A stretch of DNA of 53,457 nucleotides from JAGOGN01 sp036652735. GTDB lineage: Bacteria > Bacillota > Clostridia > Lachnospirales > Lachnospiraceae. The stretch covers positions 1 to 53,457 of the forward strand of contig JAVVVI010000013.1 in NCBI GenBank assembly GCA_036652735.1. The letters run 5' to 3'. Of this stretch, positions 34,739 through 43,628 are shown piece after piece (within the stretch, counting starts at the first letter, position 1; the number at the start of each line of letters is the position of its first letter). The position numbers and the translations under genes are program-made. Below the pieces are notes generated by a model that made no database searches, was not told where the DNA came from, and saw only the letters and a list, made by a program, of their open reading frames with translations.

Positions 34739-35707
34739 ATGTCAACAATTATGAATTTGGGGAACAATAGCCTTCCCTTTCAATGTTCCTATCCCAATCC
34801 ACCATGGCTAAAGACCACTGACTCACCAAAAAAAAGGATTCATCTGCTAGCGCTTGGTGATGTAGGCAGCACTGTACTAATTGGCCTTAAACTACTGGGT
34901 TCTCAAGATATTGAATCCATTGGAATCTATGATATTAGTCCTGAAGCCTGTCAGCGCATGGAAATGGAGTTAAATCAAATCTCCCTGCCCTTTGATTTTT
35001 CTTCCTTTCCCTCCATATACATTTTAAAAGAAGAAGCACTCTTTGATTGTGATTTATTTCTTTTTTGTGCCTCTGCTTCTGTTCCTAAGCTTGGAAGTAC
35101 TACCAAAGATGTGCGAATGGCACAATTTGATGTGAACAGAAAAATTGTTGCTCACTACGCCCAGCTGGCTGACCAGCAGCATTATAAAGGTCTGTTCTGT
35201 GTAATTTCCGATCCGGTTGATCCACTTTGCCGGGAAGTCCTGCAGCACTCCAATTTGTCCCAGGAACAAATTCAAGGATATGGATTGGGTGTCATGAATG
35301 CAAGGGCCGCTTACTTTGCAAAAAAAGATCCTCGGTTCGCTTCCTTTCTTACACAAGGGCGGGCCTTTGGTCCTCACGGCTTAGATTTAATTATCGCAGA
35401 TTCTATAACCGACTATAATCCCATACTGTCCGCAGAATTAACGGAACAAACCATACATTCAAACCTTGTGACCCGTTCCCTTGGTTTTAAGCCCTACATC
35501 GCACCTGCACTTTCTTCCGCAGCACTTTCCATCCTCCTAACGATACGGGGGGACTGGCATTATAGTTCCAATTGCATACGAGGTGTGTTTTTAGGTTCCA
35601 AGAACAGAACCACCTCAGAAGGTCTCAACTGGGAAGTGTTGGAACTGCCGGATCCCTTATTTCAAAAAATACAGACTGCCTATACACATTTGGAGGAAAT
35701 TCAATGA
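34739..35707 (+). CDS. Lactate/malate dehydrogenase superfamily protein
   Basis: 322 residues. After about 30 extra N-terminal residues there is a Rossmann strand and loop LLALGDVGSTVLIG, followed by an acidic strand end (YDIS), as in NAD-dependent enzymes. The order of motifs follows LDH/MDH: a VPKLGSTTKDVRMAQFDVNRKI loop, VISDPVDPL in place of NPVD, a YGLGVMNARAAYF region, and FGPHG in place of GEHG with the catalytic His. The pattern is complete but divergent, so the substrate cannot be named. It lies ten bases after the giant gene (TAGGAGG) and overlaps the next gene by four bases, so the three form one unit. Confidence 0.82.
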   Translation: MSTIMNLGNNSLPFQCSYPNPPWLKTTDSPKKRIHLLALGDVGSTVLIGLKLLGSQDIESIGIYDISPEACQRMEMELNQISLPFDFSSFPSIYILKEEALFDCDLFLFCASASVPKLGSTTKDVRMAQFDVNRKIVAHYAQLADQQHYKGLFCVISDPVDPLCREVLQHSNLSQEQIQGYGLGVMNARAAYFAKKDPRFASFLTQGRAFGPHGLDLIIADSITDYNPILSAELTEQTIHSNLVTRSLGFKPYIAPALSSAALSILLTIRGDWHYSSNCIRGVFLGSKNRTTSEGLNWEVLELPDPLFQKIQTAYTHLEEIQ

Positions 35708-36771
35708 CAAAATTATTCTTACTTTACCCGGAAAATCTTCCTGAAGATCATACAGAGCGTTTGGACCGCATCCTTGGGCAATCACTTTTTTCCCATCCCT
35801 GCCAGAGGATTTCCACTGCTGACCAGCTGGAACAATGGCTTCCTTCCTTAAAAGGAAATCGAATTCTCTTTGCCGTACATCTTGGAGCATCCGGCCTAAA
35901 TACCGTCCTGTATCAAATGGTCTGTGTCCTTCGTATGCATCCGGACTGTCTTGACAACTGCTTTGGCGGTGTCATTGTAGATGGCTGTCAGGATCTATAC
36001 ACAAAAGAAACCGGACGTGAAATTGTATTTACAATGAACCAGGCCGGCTGTACTTTTCCGGGACGTCCTTTAATAGAAGCAACCGGAAGCCTGAGTAATT
36101 TTACCATTCAGGCCAATTTGCAAAACACAAACACGTTGACTGCATATGAGGACTCTGTCTCAGATTTGATCCAACGGCTCCTTACCTTTACTTATGTAAA
36201 ACCCAAAAAGCCCAATCTCCTCTGTATTCATGCCAGTAACAATAAAAGTTCCAATACCTATGGCTTATGGGAAGCAATCCGTGAGAAACTTCCGGAAATA
36301 GAAATTGCAGAATTTAATGCAAGAAATGGTGAAATTACCGACTGTAGTGGCTGTCCATTTAAGATGTGTATGCATTACAGTGAAAAGGGCAGCTGCTTTT
36401 ATGGAGGTACCATGGTGGAAGAAGCCTATCCGGCCGTTGAAAAATGTGACGGCATGATTCTGCTTTGTCCGAATTACAATGACGCACTCAGTGCCAACCT
36501 GACTGCCTTTATTAACCGCCTGACTTCCCTTTACAGAAGAGTCAGCTTTTCCGAAAAATATTTATTTTCCATTGTGGTCTCCGGCTATAGTGGAGGGGAT
36601 ATTGTTGCCAATCAATTAATTAGTGCCTTGAATATGAACAAACGGTTTATCCTGCCCGGAAAATTTGCTATGATTGAGACAGCAAACGACCCCGGTTCCA
36701 TCTTTCTACAAGAAGGAATCCAGGGTCGTATAGATGCGTTCGCTCAGCATATTTGCCATTATCTAACTTAG
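35704..36771 (+). CDS. NADPH-dependent FMN reductase / iron-sulfur-flavoprotein-like
   Basis: 355 residues from ATG 35704, which has GGAGG eight bases upstream and overlaps the preceding stop (ATGA). The N-terminal half (1-175) is not recognised, though VIVDGCQDLYTKETGRE looks like an alpha/beta fold. From about 178 it has a flavodoxin-like fold (LLCIHASNNKSSNTYGLWEAI) with a cysteine cluster CSGCPFKMCMHYSEKGSC, as in NAD(P)H-dependent oxidoreductases of the ISF/FMN-reductase group, and then DGMILLCPNYNDALSANLTAFINRL. FMN binding is likely. An iron-sulfur cluster is possible but not sure. Function probably depends on its operon partners. Confidence 0.82.
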   Translation: MTKLFLLYPENLPEDHTERLDRILGQSLFSHPCQRISTADQLEQWLPSLKGNRILFAVHLGASGLNTVLYQMVCVLRMHPDCLDNCFGGVIVDGCQDLYTKETGREIVFTMNQAGCTFPGRPLIEATGSLSNFTIQANLQNTNTLTAYEDSVSDLIQRLLTFTYVKPKKPNLLCIHASNNKSSNTYGLWEAIREKLPEIEIAEFNARNGEITDCSGCPFKMCMHYSEKGSCFYGGTMVEEAYPAVEKCDGMILLCPNYNDALSANLTAFINRLTSLYRRVSFSEKYLFSIVVSGYSGGDIVANQLISALNMNKRFILPGKFAMIETANDPGSIFLQEGIQGRIDAFAQHICHYLT

Positions 36772-36775
36772 GTTT

Positions 36776-37543
36776 TTAAAGTTCTATCACCAGTTCCACC
36801 GGACAATGGTCGGAACCGGTGATTTCTCCATGAATCGATGCACCCTTTAGTCTTTCCGAAAGACACTGGGAGGTAACAAAATAATCAATTCTCCATCCTG
36901 CATTCTTTTCCCTGGCATGAAAACGATAAGACCACCAGGAATACGCATCTGCCTTTTCCGGATAGAAATATCGGAACGTATCTATAAATCCAGCGCTGAG
37001 GAAATCTGTGAATTTCCCACGCTCTTCCTCTGTGAATCCAGCATTCTTACGATTTGCTTTTGGATTCTTCAAATCAATCTCTTTATGAGCAACATTTAAA
37101 TCTCCACACAGGATAATTGGCTTTTTCTCCTCTAAGGTCTTTAAATAAGCCAGCAATGCATCTTCCCATTCACAGCGATAAGCTAATCTCTCTAATTCAC
37201 TTTTTGAATTGGGTGTATACACTGTCACCAAAAAGAACTTGTCAAATTCAAGTGTAATCACGCGTCCCTCTTTATCATGCTCTGAAATCCCAATTCCAAG
37301 TTTTACTGACAAGGGTTCCTCTTTTGTAAAGACAGCCGTTCCGGAATATCCCTTTTTCTCTGCATAATTCCAATACTGATAGTATCCCGGAAGCTCTAAT
37401 GAAATCTGACCTTCTTGTAATTTGCTCTCTTGAATACAAAAAATATCCGCATCTACTGAATGAAAAAAATCTTCAAATCCTTTTTGCACACACGCACGGA
37501 TTCCATTCACATTCCAAGACACTAATTTAATTGACTTACTCAT
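36776..37543 (-). CDS. xth: Exodeoxyribonuclease III (AP endonuclease)
   Basis: A 255-residue Xth/ExoA-type enzyme that cuts DNA at abasic sites and degrades 3' ends. Catalytic motifs are complete: SWNVNGIRA, IQESKLQ, YTPNS, CGDLNVAH, GFTEEERG, YSWWSYR and the final GSDHCPVELV. The start is ATG 37543 with GGGAGGG upstream. An earlier start would add 17 residues overlapping the Hpt gene. It overlaps the Hpt stop by eight bases and converges with the flavoprotein gene, with four bases between the stops. Confidence 0.96.
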   Translation of the reverse strand: MSKSIKLVSWNVNGIRACVQKGFEDFFHSVDADIFCIQESKLQEGQISLELPGYYQYWNYAEKKGYSGTAVFTKEEPLSVKLGIGISEHDKEGRVITLEFDKFFLVTVYTPNSKSELERLAYRCEWEDALLAYLKTLEEKKPIILCGDLNVAHKEIDLKNPKANRKNAGFTEEERGKFTDFLSAGFIDTFRYFYPEKADAYSWWSYRFHAREKNAGWRIDYFVTSQCLSERLKGASIHGEITGSDHCPVELVIEL

Positions 37544-37904
37544 TTTTCCCTCCCGTTCCCTGACGGAAAACAGCAATGAATACTTCTTTTTCATGAAACA
37601 CTTCCTGCTTCAATACCGAAATGTTATCATAGGTCTTTGAACGTAGTGCTTCTACCAGCCTGCATATAGCCCCATAAAGTGGTGTAAGACCCAGATTACC
37701 GGATACCCCTTTTAGTGCATGGGCATGTTCAAACGCCTGCGTATAATCTTGTTCCTCTAATGCCTGTTCTAATTTTTCGAATCCCTCATCTTTTGTAAAC
37801 TGTTCCAGACATTTTTCAAGTAATTCTTCATCTCCCATTAAACGTTCCATTATTCCTTTAATATCTGCACCATAAGACGCAAAACTATCAATTAACTGAC
37901 TCAT
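37536..37904 (-). CDS. Hpt histidine phosphotransfer protein
   Basis: 122 residues forming a single Hpt helical bundle. The phosphorylated His is in HALKGVSGNLGL at about residue 62. It overlaps the hybrid kinase stop by four bases (ATGA), so it is the likely partner in a kinase-receiver-Hpt relay. No output regulator follows, as the next gene is exonuclease III. Confidence 0.92.
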   Translation of the reverse strand: MSQLIDSFASYGADIKGIMERLMGDEELLEKCLEQFTKDEGFEKLEQALEEQDYTQAFEHAHALKGVSGNLGLTPLYGAICRLVEALRSKTYDNISVLKQEVFHEKEVFIAVFRQGTGGKNE

Positions 37905-40663
37905 ACTTCCCTCTTTCTATACAATATATTTTTCAGTGTGGCATATAATTCCTCAGGCTCGATTGGTTTTGCCAAATGGGCATCCATACCGGCCTCTCTC
38001 CCCTTATTCACATCCTCATCAAATGCATTTGCAGTCATTGCAATAATAGGAACCGTCTTCGCATCTTTTCTGGTTAACTTGCGAATTTCCTTGGTGGCTT
38101 GTAATCCATCCATAACCGGCATTTGAATATCCATTAATACTGCTGCATAATACCCTTCCTTTGAACCAAGGAAACAGTTCACCGCTTCTAATCCATTTTT
38201 CGCATGCTCCACGCAAAACCCAACGTGTTCTAATAATTTTGTTGCTACTTCCACATTGAGAGGATGATCTTCTGCTAAAAGAAGTCGTTTCCCATTAAAA
38301 TCATAGGTTCGCTGGGATTCGGCCTCTGTTTCTTTTTTTTCTTTTAGTCTTATCTTTTCTTGAACTTCACCATTTTCTCTCATATTTCCTAACTTAACAT
38401 CAATGCGAAACTCGCTTCCTATTCCGGGAATACTTCTTGCGTGAATCTCACCATCCATTAAGTCAACCAGATTCTTACTAATAGCAAGGCCAAGTCCGGT
38501 TCCTCCATACATTCCATTCAGTTCACCATGTTCTTGGGCAAACGGTTCAAACATCCGAGGTAAAAAATCCGGTTTCATACCACAACCTGTATCACTAATT
38601 AAAAAGCGAATCACAACATCATTCTTGATCTTCTTTAATACATCGGCTTTAAGGGTTACCTTTCCGCCTTCCGGTGTGAACTTAATTGCATTGGATACGA
38701 TATTCACCAAGATCTGCTGTAATTTCATGGAATCACCAATATAGCTTTCATCCATATTTCGGACAGAACAGGAATAGCGAATTCTTTTCTCTATGGACTG
38801 GGCATAAAAAATATCATTCAGTTCCTGGAAAAATTCCTTACAATTAATCTTTTCATTGCGGATAAATACTTTTCCGCTTTCAATTCGACTCATATCCAGT
38901 ATATCATTGATTAATGCCAAAAGATATCTTGAAGAAATTCTAATTTTGTTAAGGCTATCCCTTACCTCTTGTTCCTTCCCTATGGACTGTTCTGCAATGG
39001 TGGTCATTCCACTAATTGCGTTCATTGGTGTGCGAATCTCATGACTCATTCTGGAAAGAAATTCTGATTTTGCCCGATTTGCCTGCTGTGCAGCCTTTAA
39101 TGCATCACTTAAAATCTCATTTCTTTTCATTTCATCCCGTACAACATTACTAATATCAATACAGCTTACAACGATCTCTCCATTTTTTTTATCTAAATAA
39201 CGAAACGTCAGTTTCTTATGGTATACTTCCTTCCCCTTAACCATTCGATAAAAACAAATATAGGACTCTTTCTTCTTCAACTGCTGTAACACATATTCTA
39301 TTTTTGTCTCTTTTTCAAAACACTTCTGATCTTCAGAAAAAACATACTCTGTTTTCATCTCTTGAAAAGCATCTATATAGTTTGATTCAATGACTGCAAT
39401 TGCATTTTTTTCTCTGGAGAAATTATAAATTCTGCAATTTGCACTGTTTAAATCAATATATTGCACAAAATCATATTCTTCATCTACTACTTTTTCCATA
39501 ATCCGTTCCTGGATACATAAATCTGTTCGGTCGACCAAATATACATACGCAATTAATTCGCCGGTATCCGGACGCATAGAAAGATGAGCCGATGCATGTA
39601 TCCACTCAAAATGCTGTTCAAACTGAATGCGAAACGTTGCCTCAACGGTATCAATTCCATTTTGATATTGCTTTACCAATGTGGAAAGTGCAAAGGTCTT
39701 GCATACCGCCTCTTTCTCTCTTTGTTCCAAAATAATCTCATAAAGATGCTCCAGTAAATTATCTCTAACCTCTGTGCCGATATCTATTTGCGGGTAATTT
39801 TCATCGCTGCGAAACTCCTCCAGTTTATTTGTTACAAGGTTCCATTGATAAAATGCTTTTACATCCTCAAGAATTGCTTTTCTTAATTTCGTCTCTCCAT
39901 CATATCTTTTTTCTGTCATTCGCTGGTCGGTTACCTCTACTCCGGTTCCAATCGCCCTGCTCATTCCATATTCCGGACTGCGAATGGCAACATAAAGAAT
40001 CTTCACCCAATGTTTGTTATTCTCTGTATCATATAGAGTAATTTCATCCTCTACGTATGGCTCTCCATTGCGTATTCTCTGAATCAAGGCATCATTTTGC
40101 TTATTTAATCCTTTATTCTTCCCCTCTTCCATCCACAAATAATCCGGAAAGACCTCCATAAATGGACTGATTCTGGAACGATTGCTGGTCTTTAAAATCT
40201 TACGTCTTTTTCCATGATCCAAATCAACTTCCCAGATTGCGGCATCTAAGCTATCAAACGCTGCCTGAAATCGCTGCTCCGATAGCTTACACTCTGTCTC
40301 AATCTTTTTTCTTGAGGATATATCACTGATACTTGCGATGTAATATTCATTTTCAAGCCGGATTTTTTTAATTCGCAGCTCCACCCACTTTACCTGTGTG
40401 CTTTCCTGCTTCAATCTGCATGTAATCAGATGCTCCTTTCCATCCTGAAAGTTCATCCTTAACCTCCGGCGCACCTTTTCTCTATCCTCCTGATAAATAA
40501 GTTGTAAAAAGGAAGGTTCACATTGTTCCTCCATTTTTATAAAACATTTATTACAAGGATCATTTGCACAAATCAATGTCATATCTTCCTGTGCATTAAA
40601 GCATAAAATCATACCCGGCATCCAATGAATCATTTTATTTAATAATGTACTATCATCTAACAC
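37901..40663 (-). CDS. Multi-PAS hybrid sensor histidine kinase, GTG start
   Basis: 920 residues with no evident membrane helix, so probably a cytoplasmic sensor. The N-terminal 510 residues hold at least three PAS/PAC-like units (for example MPGMILCFNAQE, then ISDISSRKKIETECKLSEQRFQAAF as a linker). The kinase core has MSHEIRTPMNAISGM with His near 541, NIVSNAIKFTPEGG, ISDTGCGM and GGTGLGLAISK. The receiver (about 790-915) has LLAEDH and the Asp in VLMDIQMPVMDG. The start is GTG 40663 with AAAGGA upstream. It resembles the 45932-49075 kinase and is followed by an Hpt gene. Confidence 0.93.
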   Translation of the reverse strand: MLDDSTLLNKMIHWMPGMILCFNAQEDMTLICANDPCNKCFIKMEEQCEPSFLQLIYQEDREKVRRRLRMNFQDGKEHLITCRLKQESTQVKWVELRIKKIRLENEYYIASISDISSRKKIETECKLSEQRFQAAFDSLDAAIWEVDLDHGKRRKILKTSNRSRISPFMEVFPDYLWMEEGKNKGLNKQNDALIQRIRNGEPYVEDEITLYDTENNKHWVKILYVAIRSPEYGMSRAIGTGVEVTDQRMTEKRYDGETKLRKAILEDVKAFYQWNLVTNKLEEFRSDENYPQIDIGTEVRDNLLEHLYEIILEQREKEAVCKTFALSTLVKQYQNGIDTVEATFRIQFEQHFEWIHASAHLSMRPDTGELIAYVYLVDRTDLCIQERIMEKVVDEEYDFVQYIDLNSANCRIYNFSREKNAIAVIESNYIDAFQEMKTEYVFSEDQKCFEKETKIEYVLQQLKKKESYICFYRMVKGKEVYHKKLTFRYLDKKNGEIVVSCIDISNVVRDEMKRNEILSDALKAAQQANRAKSEFLSRMSHEIRTPMNAISGMTTIAEQSIGKEQEVRDSLNKIRISSRYLLALINDILDMSRIESGKVFIRNEKINCKEFFQELNDIFYAQSIEKRIRYSCSVRNMDESYIGDSMKLQQILVNIVSNAIKFTPEGGKVTLKADVLKKIKNDVVIRFLISDTGCGMKPDFLPRMFEPFAQEHGELNGMYGGTGLGLAISKNLVDLMDGEIHARSIPGIGSEFRIDVKLGNMRENGEVQEKIRLKEKKETEAESQRTYDFNGKRLLLAEDHPLNVEVATKLLEHVGFCVEHAKNGLEAVNCFLGSKEGYYAAVLMDIQMPVMDGLQATKEIRKLTRKDAKTVPIIAMTANAFDEDVNKGREAGMDAHLAKPIEPEELYATLKNILYRKREV

Positions 40664-40706
40664 TTTCTTCTATCCTTTCCAACGTATACGCAGCCACCTA
40701 CGACTT

Positions 40707-40715
40707 ATTATAACA
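40707..40715 (-). promoter_or_regulatory. Extended -10 promoter of the 920-residue kinase
   Basis: On the minus strand TGT followed by TATAAT (40707-40712), about 44 bases upstream of the GTG start. The -35 (TAGCAA at 17 bases) is weak, as is usual for extended -10 promoters. Confidence 0.55.
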
Positions 40716-40761
40716 TTGTGAAAAGCTACTTGCTAGATACAATTTGCAAAATCCTTTATTT

Positions 40762-41316
40762 TTAATCCAAAATCTGTTGAATTGCCTCTTCTATATCCTG
40801 TTCCCTCAGTGTTCCACTCCCTTTTGCCATAATTTTTCCTTCTTTATTAATGAAAAATGTAGTTGGAATAGACGATACCGAATAGGTACGTGCTGCTTCC
40901 TGTCTTGTATCGTAAAATGTTGGAAAGGTATAGCCCTGTTCCTGAATAAAGGTCCGTCCATCCTCTTTTGTTTCTCTTACCCCATCGGTCATATTAATCA
41001 TAACAAAATTGATCTGATCCTTATATTTTTCATATGTCTTTTGAAAATCAGGCATTTCTCTCTTACAGGGTGAACACCAGCTTGCCCAAAAGTTTACAAT
41101 TGTTGGTTTGTCTATTAACGATAAAAGTTTTACTTCCGTTCCATCTTGATCTTCAATTGCTGCATCTCTTGCCATGGGTTTTTCCTCTTTTTCATTTACA
41201 GTGGATTTTGGCTTGTTCTCATATCCAACGGATAATTTATTATATAACAGAGTACAGACAGCTAAAAATACTGCAAAACACAAAACAATCGCACCGATTT
41301 TAATTATTTTTTTCAT
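40762..41316 (-). CDS. Membrane-anchored thioredoxin-like protein (TlpA/ResA family)
   Basis: 184 residues. An N-terminal membrane helix (about 5-25) is followed by a short linker and an extracytoplasmic thioredoxin fold with the CxxC site WASWCSPCKREMP and the cis-Pro segment SSIPTTFFI. It should reduce disulfides outside the membrane, using electrons from the CcdA-like protein encoded 30 bases upstream. GGAGG precedes the ATG. No cytochrome c gene is nearby, so sporulation or envelope thiols are alternative targets. Confidence 0.92.
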   Translation of the reverse strand: MKKIIKIGAIVLCFAVFLAVCTLLYNKLSVGYENKPKSTVNEKEEKPMARDAAIEDQDGTEVKLLSLIDKPTIVNFWASWCSPCKREMPDFQKTYEKYKDQINFVMINMTDGVRETKEDGRTFIQEQGYTFPTFYDTRQEAARTYSVSSIPTTFFINKEGKIMAKGSGTLREQDIEEAIQQILD

Positions 41317-41346
41317 CTTAATTCCTCCAAAATTAATGTTAAGTAT

Positions 41347-42009
41347 CTAAGAAAATAGTCCAAACAGGTAGGTAAGCCTCCCTGTTGCCAGTAAAATTCC
41401 AACTAAAACCAAGACAAGACCGGAAATTAAATTGATCATCTTGTAATTTTTTTTAATAAAATCAAAGGTCCTTTTGAGTCGATCAATAAAAACCGCACTT
41501 ATTATAAATGGAATTCCAAGACCAAATGAATAACTGAGAAGCATAAGAATCCCCTCCACCATGGTTCCTCGTGCCGATGCTAAAATAAGGGCAGATCCCA
41601 GGAATGCTCCTACACAAGGTGTCCAGCCAATTGCAAACACAATTCCAAACACAAGTGCACTGAGAATACTCATTTTATCCATATTAATCTGTATTCTGCT
41701 GGTTTTATTTAAGAATGCAATTTTAAATACGCCAATAAAATTCAAGCCGAAGAGAATCATAATTCCACCTGCAACCAGATTAAATATAAGATGATATTTT
41801 TGCAGCACCCCTCCAATCGTTCCTGCAAAAGCACCCATAATTAAAAAAACAATCGTAAACCCTCCTACAAAACCCATGGCATTTCCAACTGCTGATTTTT
41901 TTTCACCTTTACTGCCCATAAAATAAGAAATGTAGATTGGAAGCATTGGCAATAAACAGGGTGAAATAAATGTAATGATTCCCTCTAAAAATGATATAAA
42001 ATATTGCAA
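41347..42009 (-). CDS. ccdA: CcdA-type thiol-disulfide electron carrier, TTG start
   Basis: 220 residues with about six membrane helices. The two conserved membrane cysteines are in FISPCLLPMLPIY near the N-terminus and GWTPCVGAFLGSAL near residue 130. It moves reducing power from cytoplasmic thioredoxin to outer thiol proteins, here probably the TlpA-like protein that follows. The start is TTG 42009, with AAAGGAG eight bases upstream. Confidence 0.93.
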   Translation of the reverse strand: MQYFISFLEGIITFISPCLLPMLPIYISYFMGSKGEKKSAVGNAMGFVGGFTIVFLIMGAFAGTIGGVLQKYHLIFNLVAGGIMILFGLNFIGVFKIAFLNKTSRIQINMDKMSILSALVFGIVFAIGWTPCVGAFLGSALILASARGTMVEGILMLLSYSFGLGIPFIISAVFIDRLKRTFDFIKKNYKMINLISGLVLVLVGILLATGRLTYLFGLFS

Positions 42010-42107
42010 GATTATTCTCCTTTCACAATCAACGCTGCTTTTTCAATTTATGTTCTTATGATACCCCTTTTGACCTGTTTTTACTGTGATAATGTTACAA
42101 AAGCGCA

Positions 42108-42135
42108 AATCAGAAGGGAAATTTCCCTTCTGATT
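42108..42135 (-). terminator. Perfect 14-bp inverted repeat after the anti-sigma gene
   Basis: AATCAGAAGGGAAA is followed at once by its reverse complement, which forms a stable hairpin with a six-base loop. On the minus strand it is followed by TGCGCTTTTG, only a short T run. It probably ends the sigma/anti-sigma transcript upstream of ccdA. Confidence 0.6.
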
Positions 42136-42183
42136 CGCTACAATTTATGTTTTTCCTGCTATATGGAAAAAAGGATGAACTGC

Positions 42184-43056
42184 CTATTTCATAAGTGAAT
42201 CTGTTATATTCTTAGGAATTGAAAATTCCACACATCCCATTGAGCCCGGTGCAACTTCATATTCATCAAACGCAATGACCAATTCCTGTTTATCATTAAA
42301 GTAATAGTTCTGGTCTTCCTTAATCTCTTTAAAGTCCATTTCTGCCATTGCTTCATCTTCGCTATCAATAAAGTAACTCTTACTATTATCCTTCTTCATT
42401 TGAGCACGCATTTGATTTTTAACTTCATCTGTGAGTGCAGTTACATATTCCGAATCCTCTTCAAATAAATCGGATAATTCTACAACTTCCCCTGTTTTCT
42501 TATCTATGTTATAGTACTGTCTTGTTTCTGCTGCACTTGCCTGTGTCTCAACTGCCCATACTTCAAGCGTAAACCATTGTTCGCTATCTGTAATTACTTC
42601 TGATGAAATCTCTAATCCCTTATATCCATCCTGTGTTAAGTCTTCTTTAAACTGCTGAAGTAACTGATCTGTATATTCTTTTACACTCTTGTTCACATCT
42701 TTCATGGCTTCCGTTTCTTTGCCATCTTCCCCTTTAATCTCCGGTACATCCACTTTTGCGTAATGCTTTGCATCTTCATACGTATAATCTCTAAATGTAA
42801 CTACTTTGAATAACCCACCAACAACCGGAATCTTCTCCATTGCCATTGCTACAGATGCGCTTGTATTTGGTAAGGTAATACATAATGCCACTGCTGCAGC
42901 CGCTGCTACAAGTCCTGCTTTTTTTCTTTTGGCTCTTGCATCTTTTTTACGATTAAACAGGGCACGTTCCATTGCTGCTTCTGCTTGTTGTACTCCGTCT
43001 TTTGGAACATTGACATCCTGATATTCTTTTTTTAGGTTCTTCATATTCTTAGTCAT
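42184..43056 (-). CDS. Second RsiV-like anti-sigma factor (DUF3298 family)
   Basis: 290 residues with the same plan as the protein at 1898-2752: basic cytoplasmic part (RALFNRKKDARAKRKK), a membrane helix at about 47-65, and an outer domain ending in FDEYEVAPGSMGCVEFSIP. SVAMAME after the helix is a possible signal-peptidase site. The body has RQYYNIDKKTGEVVELSDLF. The start overlaps the sigma gene by eight bases. Lysozyme-triggered cleavage, as for Bacillus RsiV, is inferred. Confidence 0.9.
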   Translation of the reverse strand: MTKNMKNLKKEYQDVNVPKDGVQQAEAAMERALFNRKKDARAKRKKAGLVAAAAAVALCITLPNTSASVAMAMEKIPVVGGLFKVVTFRDYTYEDAKHYAKVDVPEIKGEDGKETEAMKDVNKSVKEYTDQLLQQFKEDLTQDGYKGLEISSEVITDSEQWFTLEVWAVETQASAAETRQYYNIDKKTGEVVELSDLFEEDSEYVTALTDEVKNQMRAQMKKDNSKSYFIDSEDEAMAEMDFKEIKEDQNYYFNDKQELVIAFDEYEVAPGSMGCVEFSIPKNITDSLMK

Positions 43057-43534
43057 GTAATTCCTCCTCAGAAAGCTCTAATTTAAGTTTTTTTAACGAC
43101 CGGTACAATTTGGTTTTTACAGTGTTTACATTCTCATTCAGAATCTCAGCAACTTTTTCAATCTTTAAATCTTCAAAGAATCGGAGTCTGATAATTGTGG
43201 ATTCCGGCTCGCCTAAGTTATCAATTGCACGCTTTAAATCTACTTCTTCATAGATATCTTCTTTTCCACCTGCTACCTCTTCAATCAAATCATAATCTTT
43301 GTGATTTTTCTTGATATAAGAAAGTGCTTCATTAATCATAATTCGATACACCCAGGTCGTAAGAAACTGTTCATTTTTAAGAGTTTTTCCATAATAAATT
43401 GCTTTATAAGATCCCTCCTGAACAATATCCAATGCATCATGCTCGTTGCGAACATAACTGTATGCCAAGCGATAATAACGATCGTAGTTCTCCACAATAT
43501 TCTGTTTGATTTTTTCGTCTAACTCATTCTTCAC
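43049..43534 (-). CDS. Second ECF sigma factor, SigV-like, GTG start
   Basis: 161 residues from GTG 43534. An ATG 60 bases earlier would add a basic stretch unlike the family. GAGG lies nine bases before the GTG, and the N-terminus then matches the sigma factor at 2749-3240. Region 2 has RLAYSYVRNEHDALDIVQEGSY, and region 4 has LKIEKVAEILNENVNTVKTKL. It is paired with the anti-sigma gene that follows. Confidence 0.92.
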   Translation of the reverse strand: MKNELDEKIKQNIVENYDRYYRLAYSYVRNEHDALDIVQEGSYKAIYYGKTLKNEQFLTTWVYRIMINEALSYIKKNHKDYDLIEEVAGGKEDIYEEVDLKRAIDNLGEPESTIIRLRFFEDLKIEKVAEILNENVNTVKTKLYRSLKKLKLELSEEELHD

Positions 43535-43596
43535 TGTTTTTATCCTCTTCGTTCTCAGTCTAAAAGTAATTGTACAATACCTTTTTGTAAACATTA

Positions 43597-43624
43597 GATG
43601 GGAATTACTGCTAATAAAGTTTCA
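43597..43624 (-). promoter_or_regulatory. Possible ECF promoter of the second sigma/anti-sigma pair
   Basis: On the minus strand TGAAAC (43619-43624) is followed 18 bases later by CATC (43597-43600), close to the GAAAC / CGTC pattern of SigV-like factors. It lies directly after the HD-GYP stop codon. This is a motif call only. Confidence 0.4.
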
Positions 43625-43628
43625 ACTT

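Noticed and set aside
42004..42198. A 64-residue plus-strand frame between ccdA and the anti-sigma gene
   Set aside because: It overlaps the terminator hairpin and the ends of both real genes and has no ribosome binding site.
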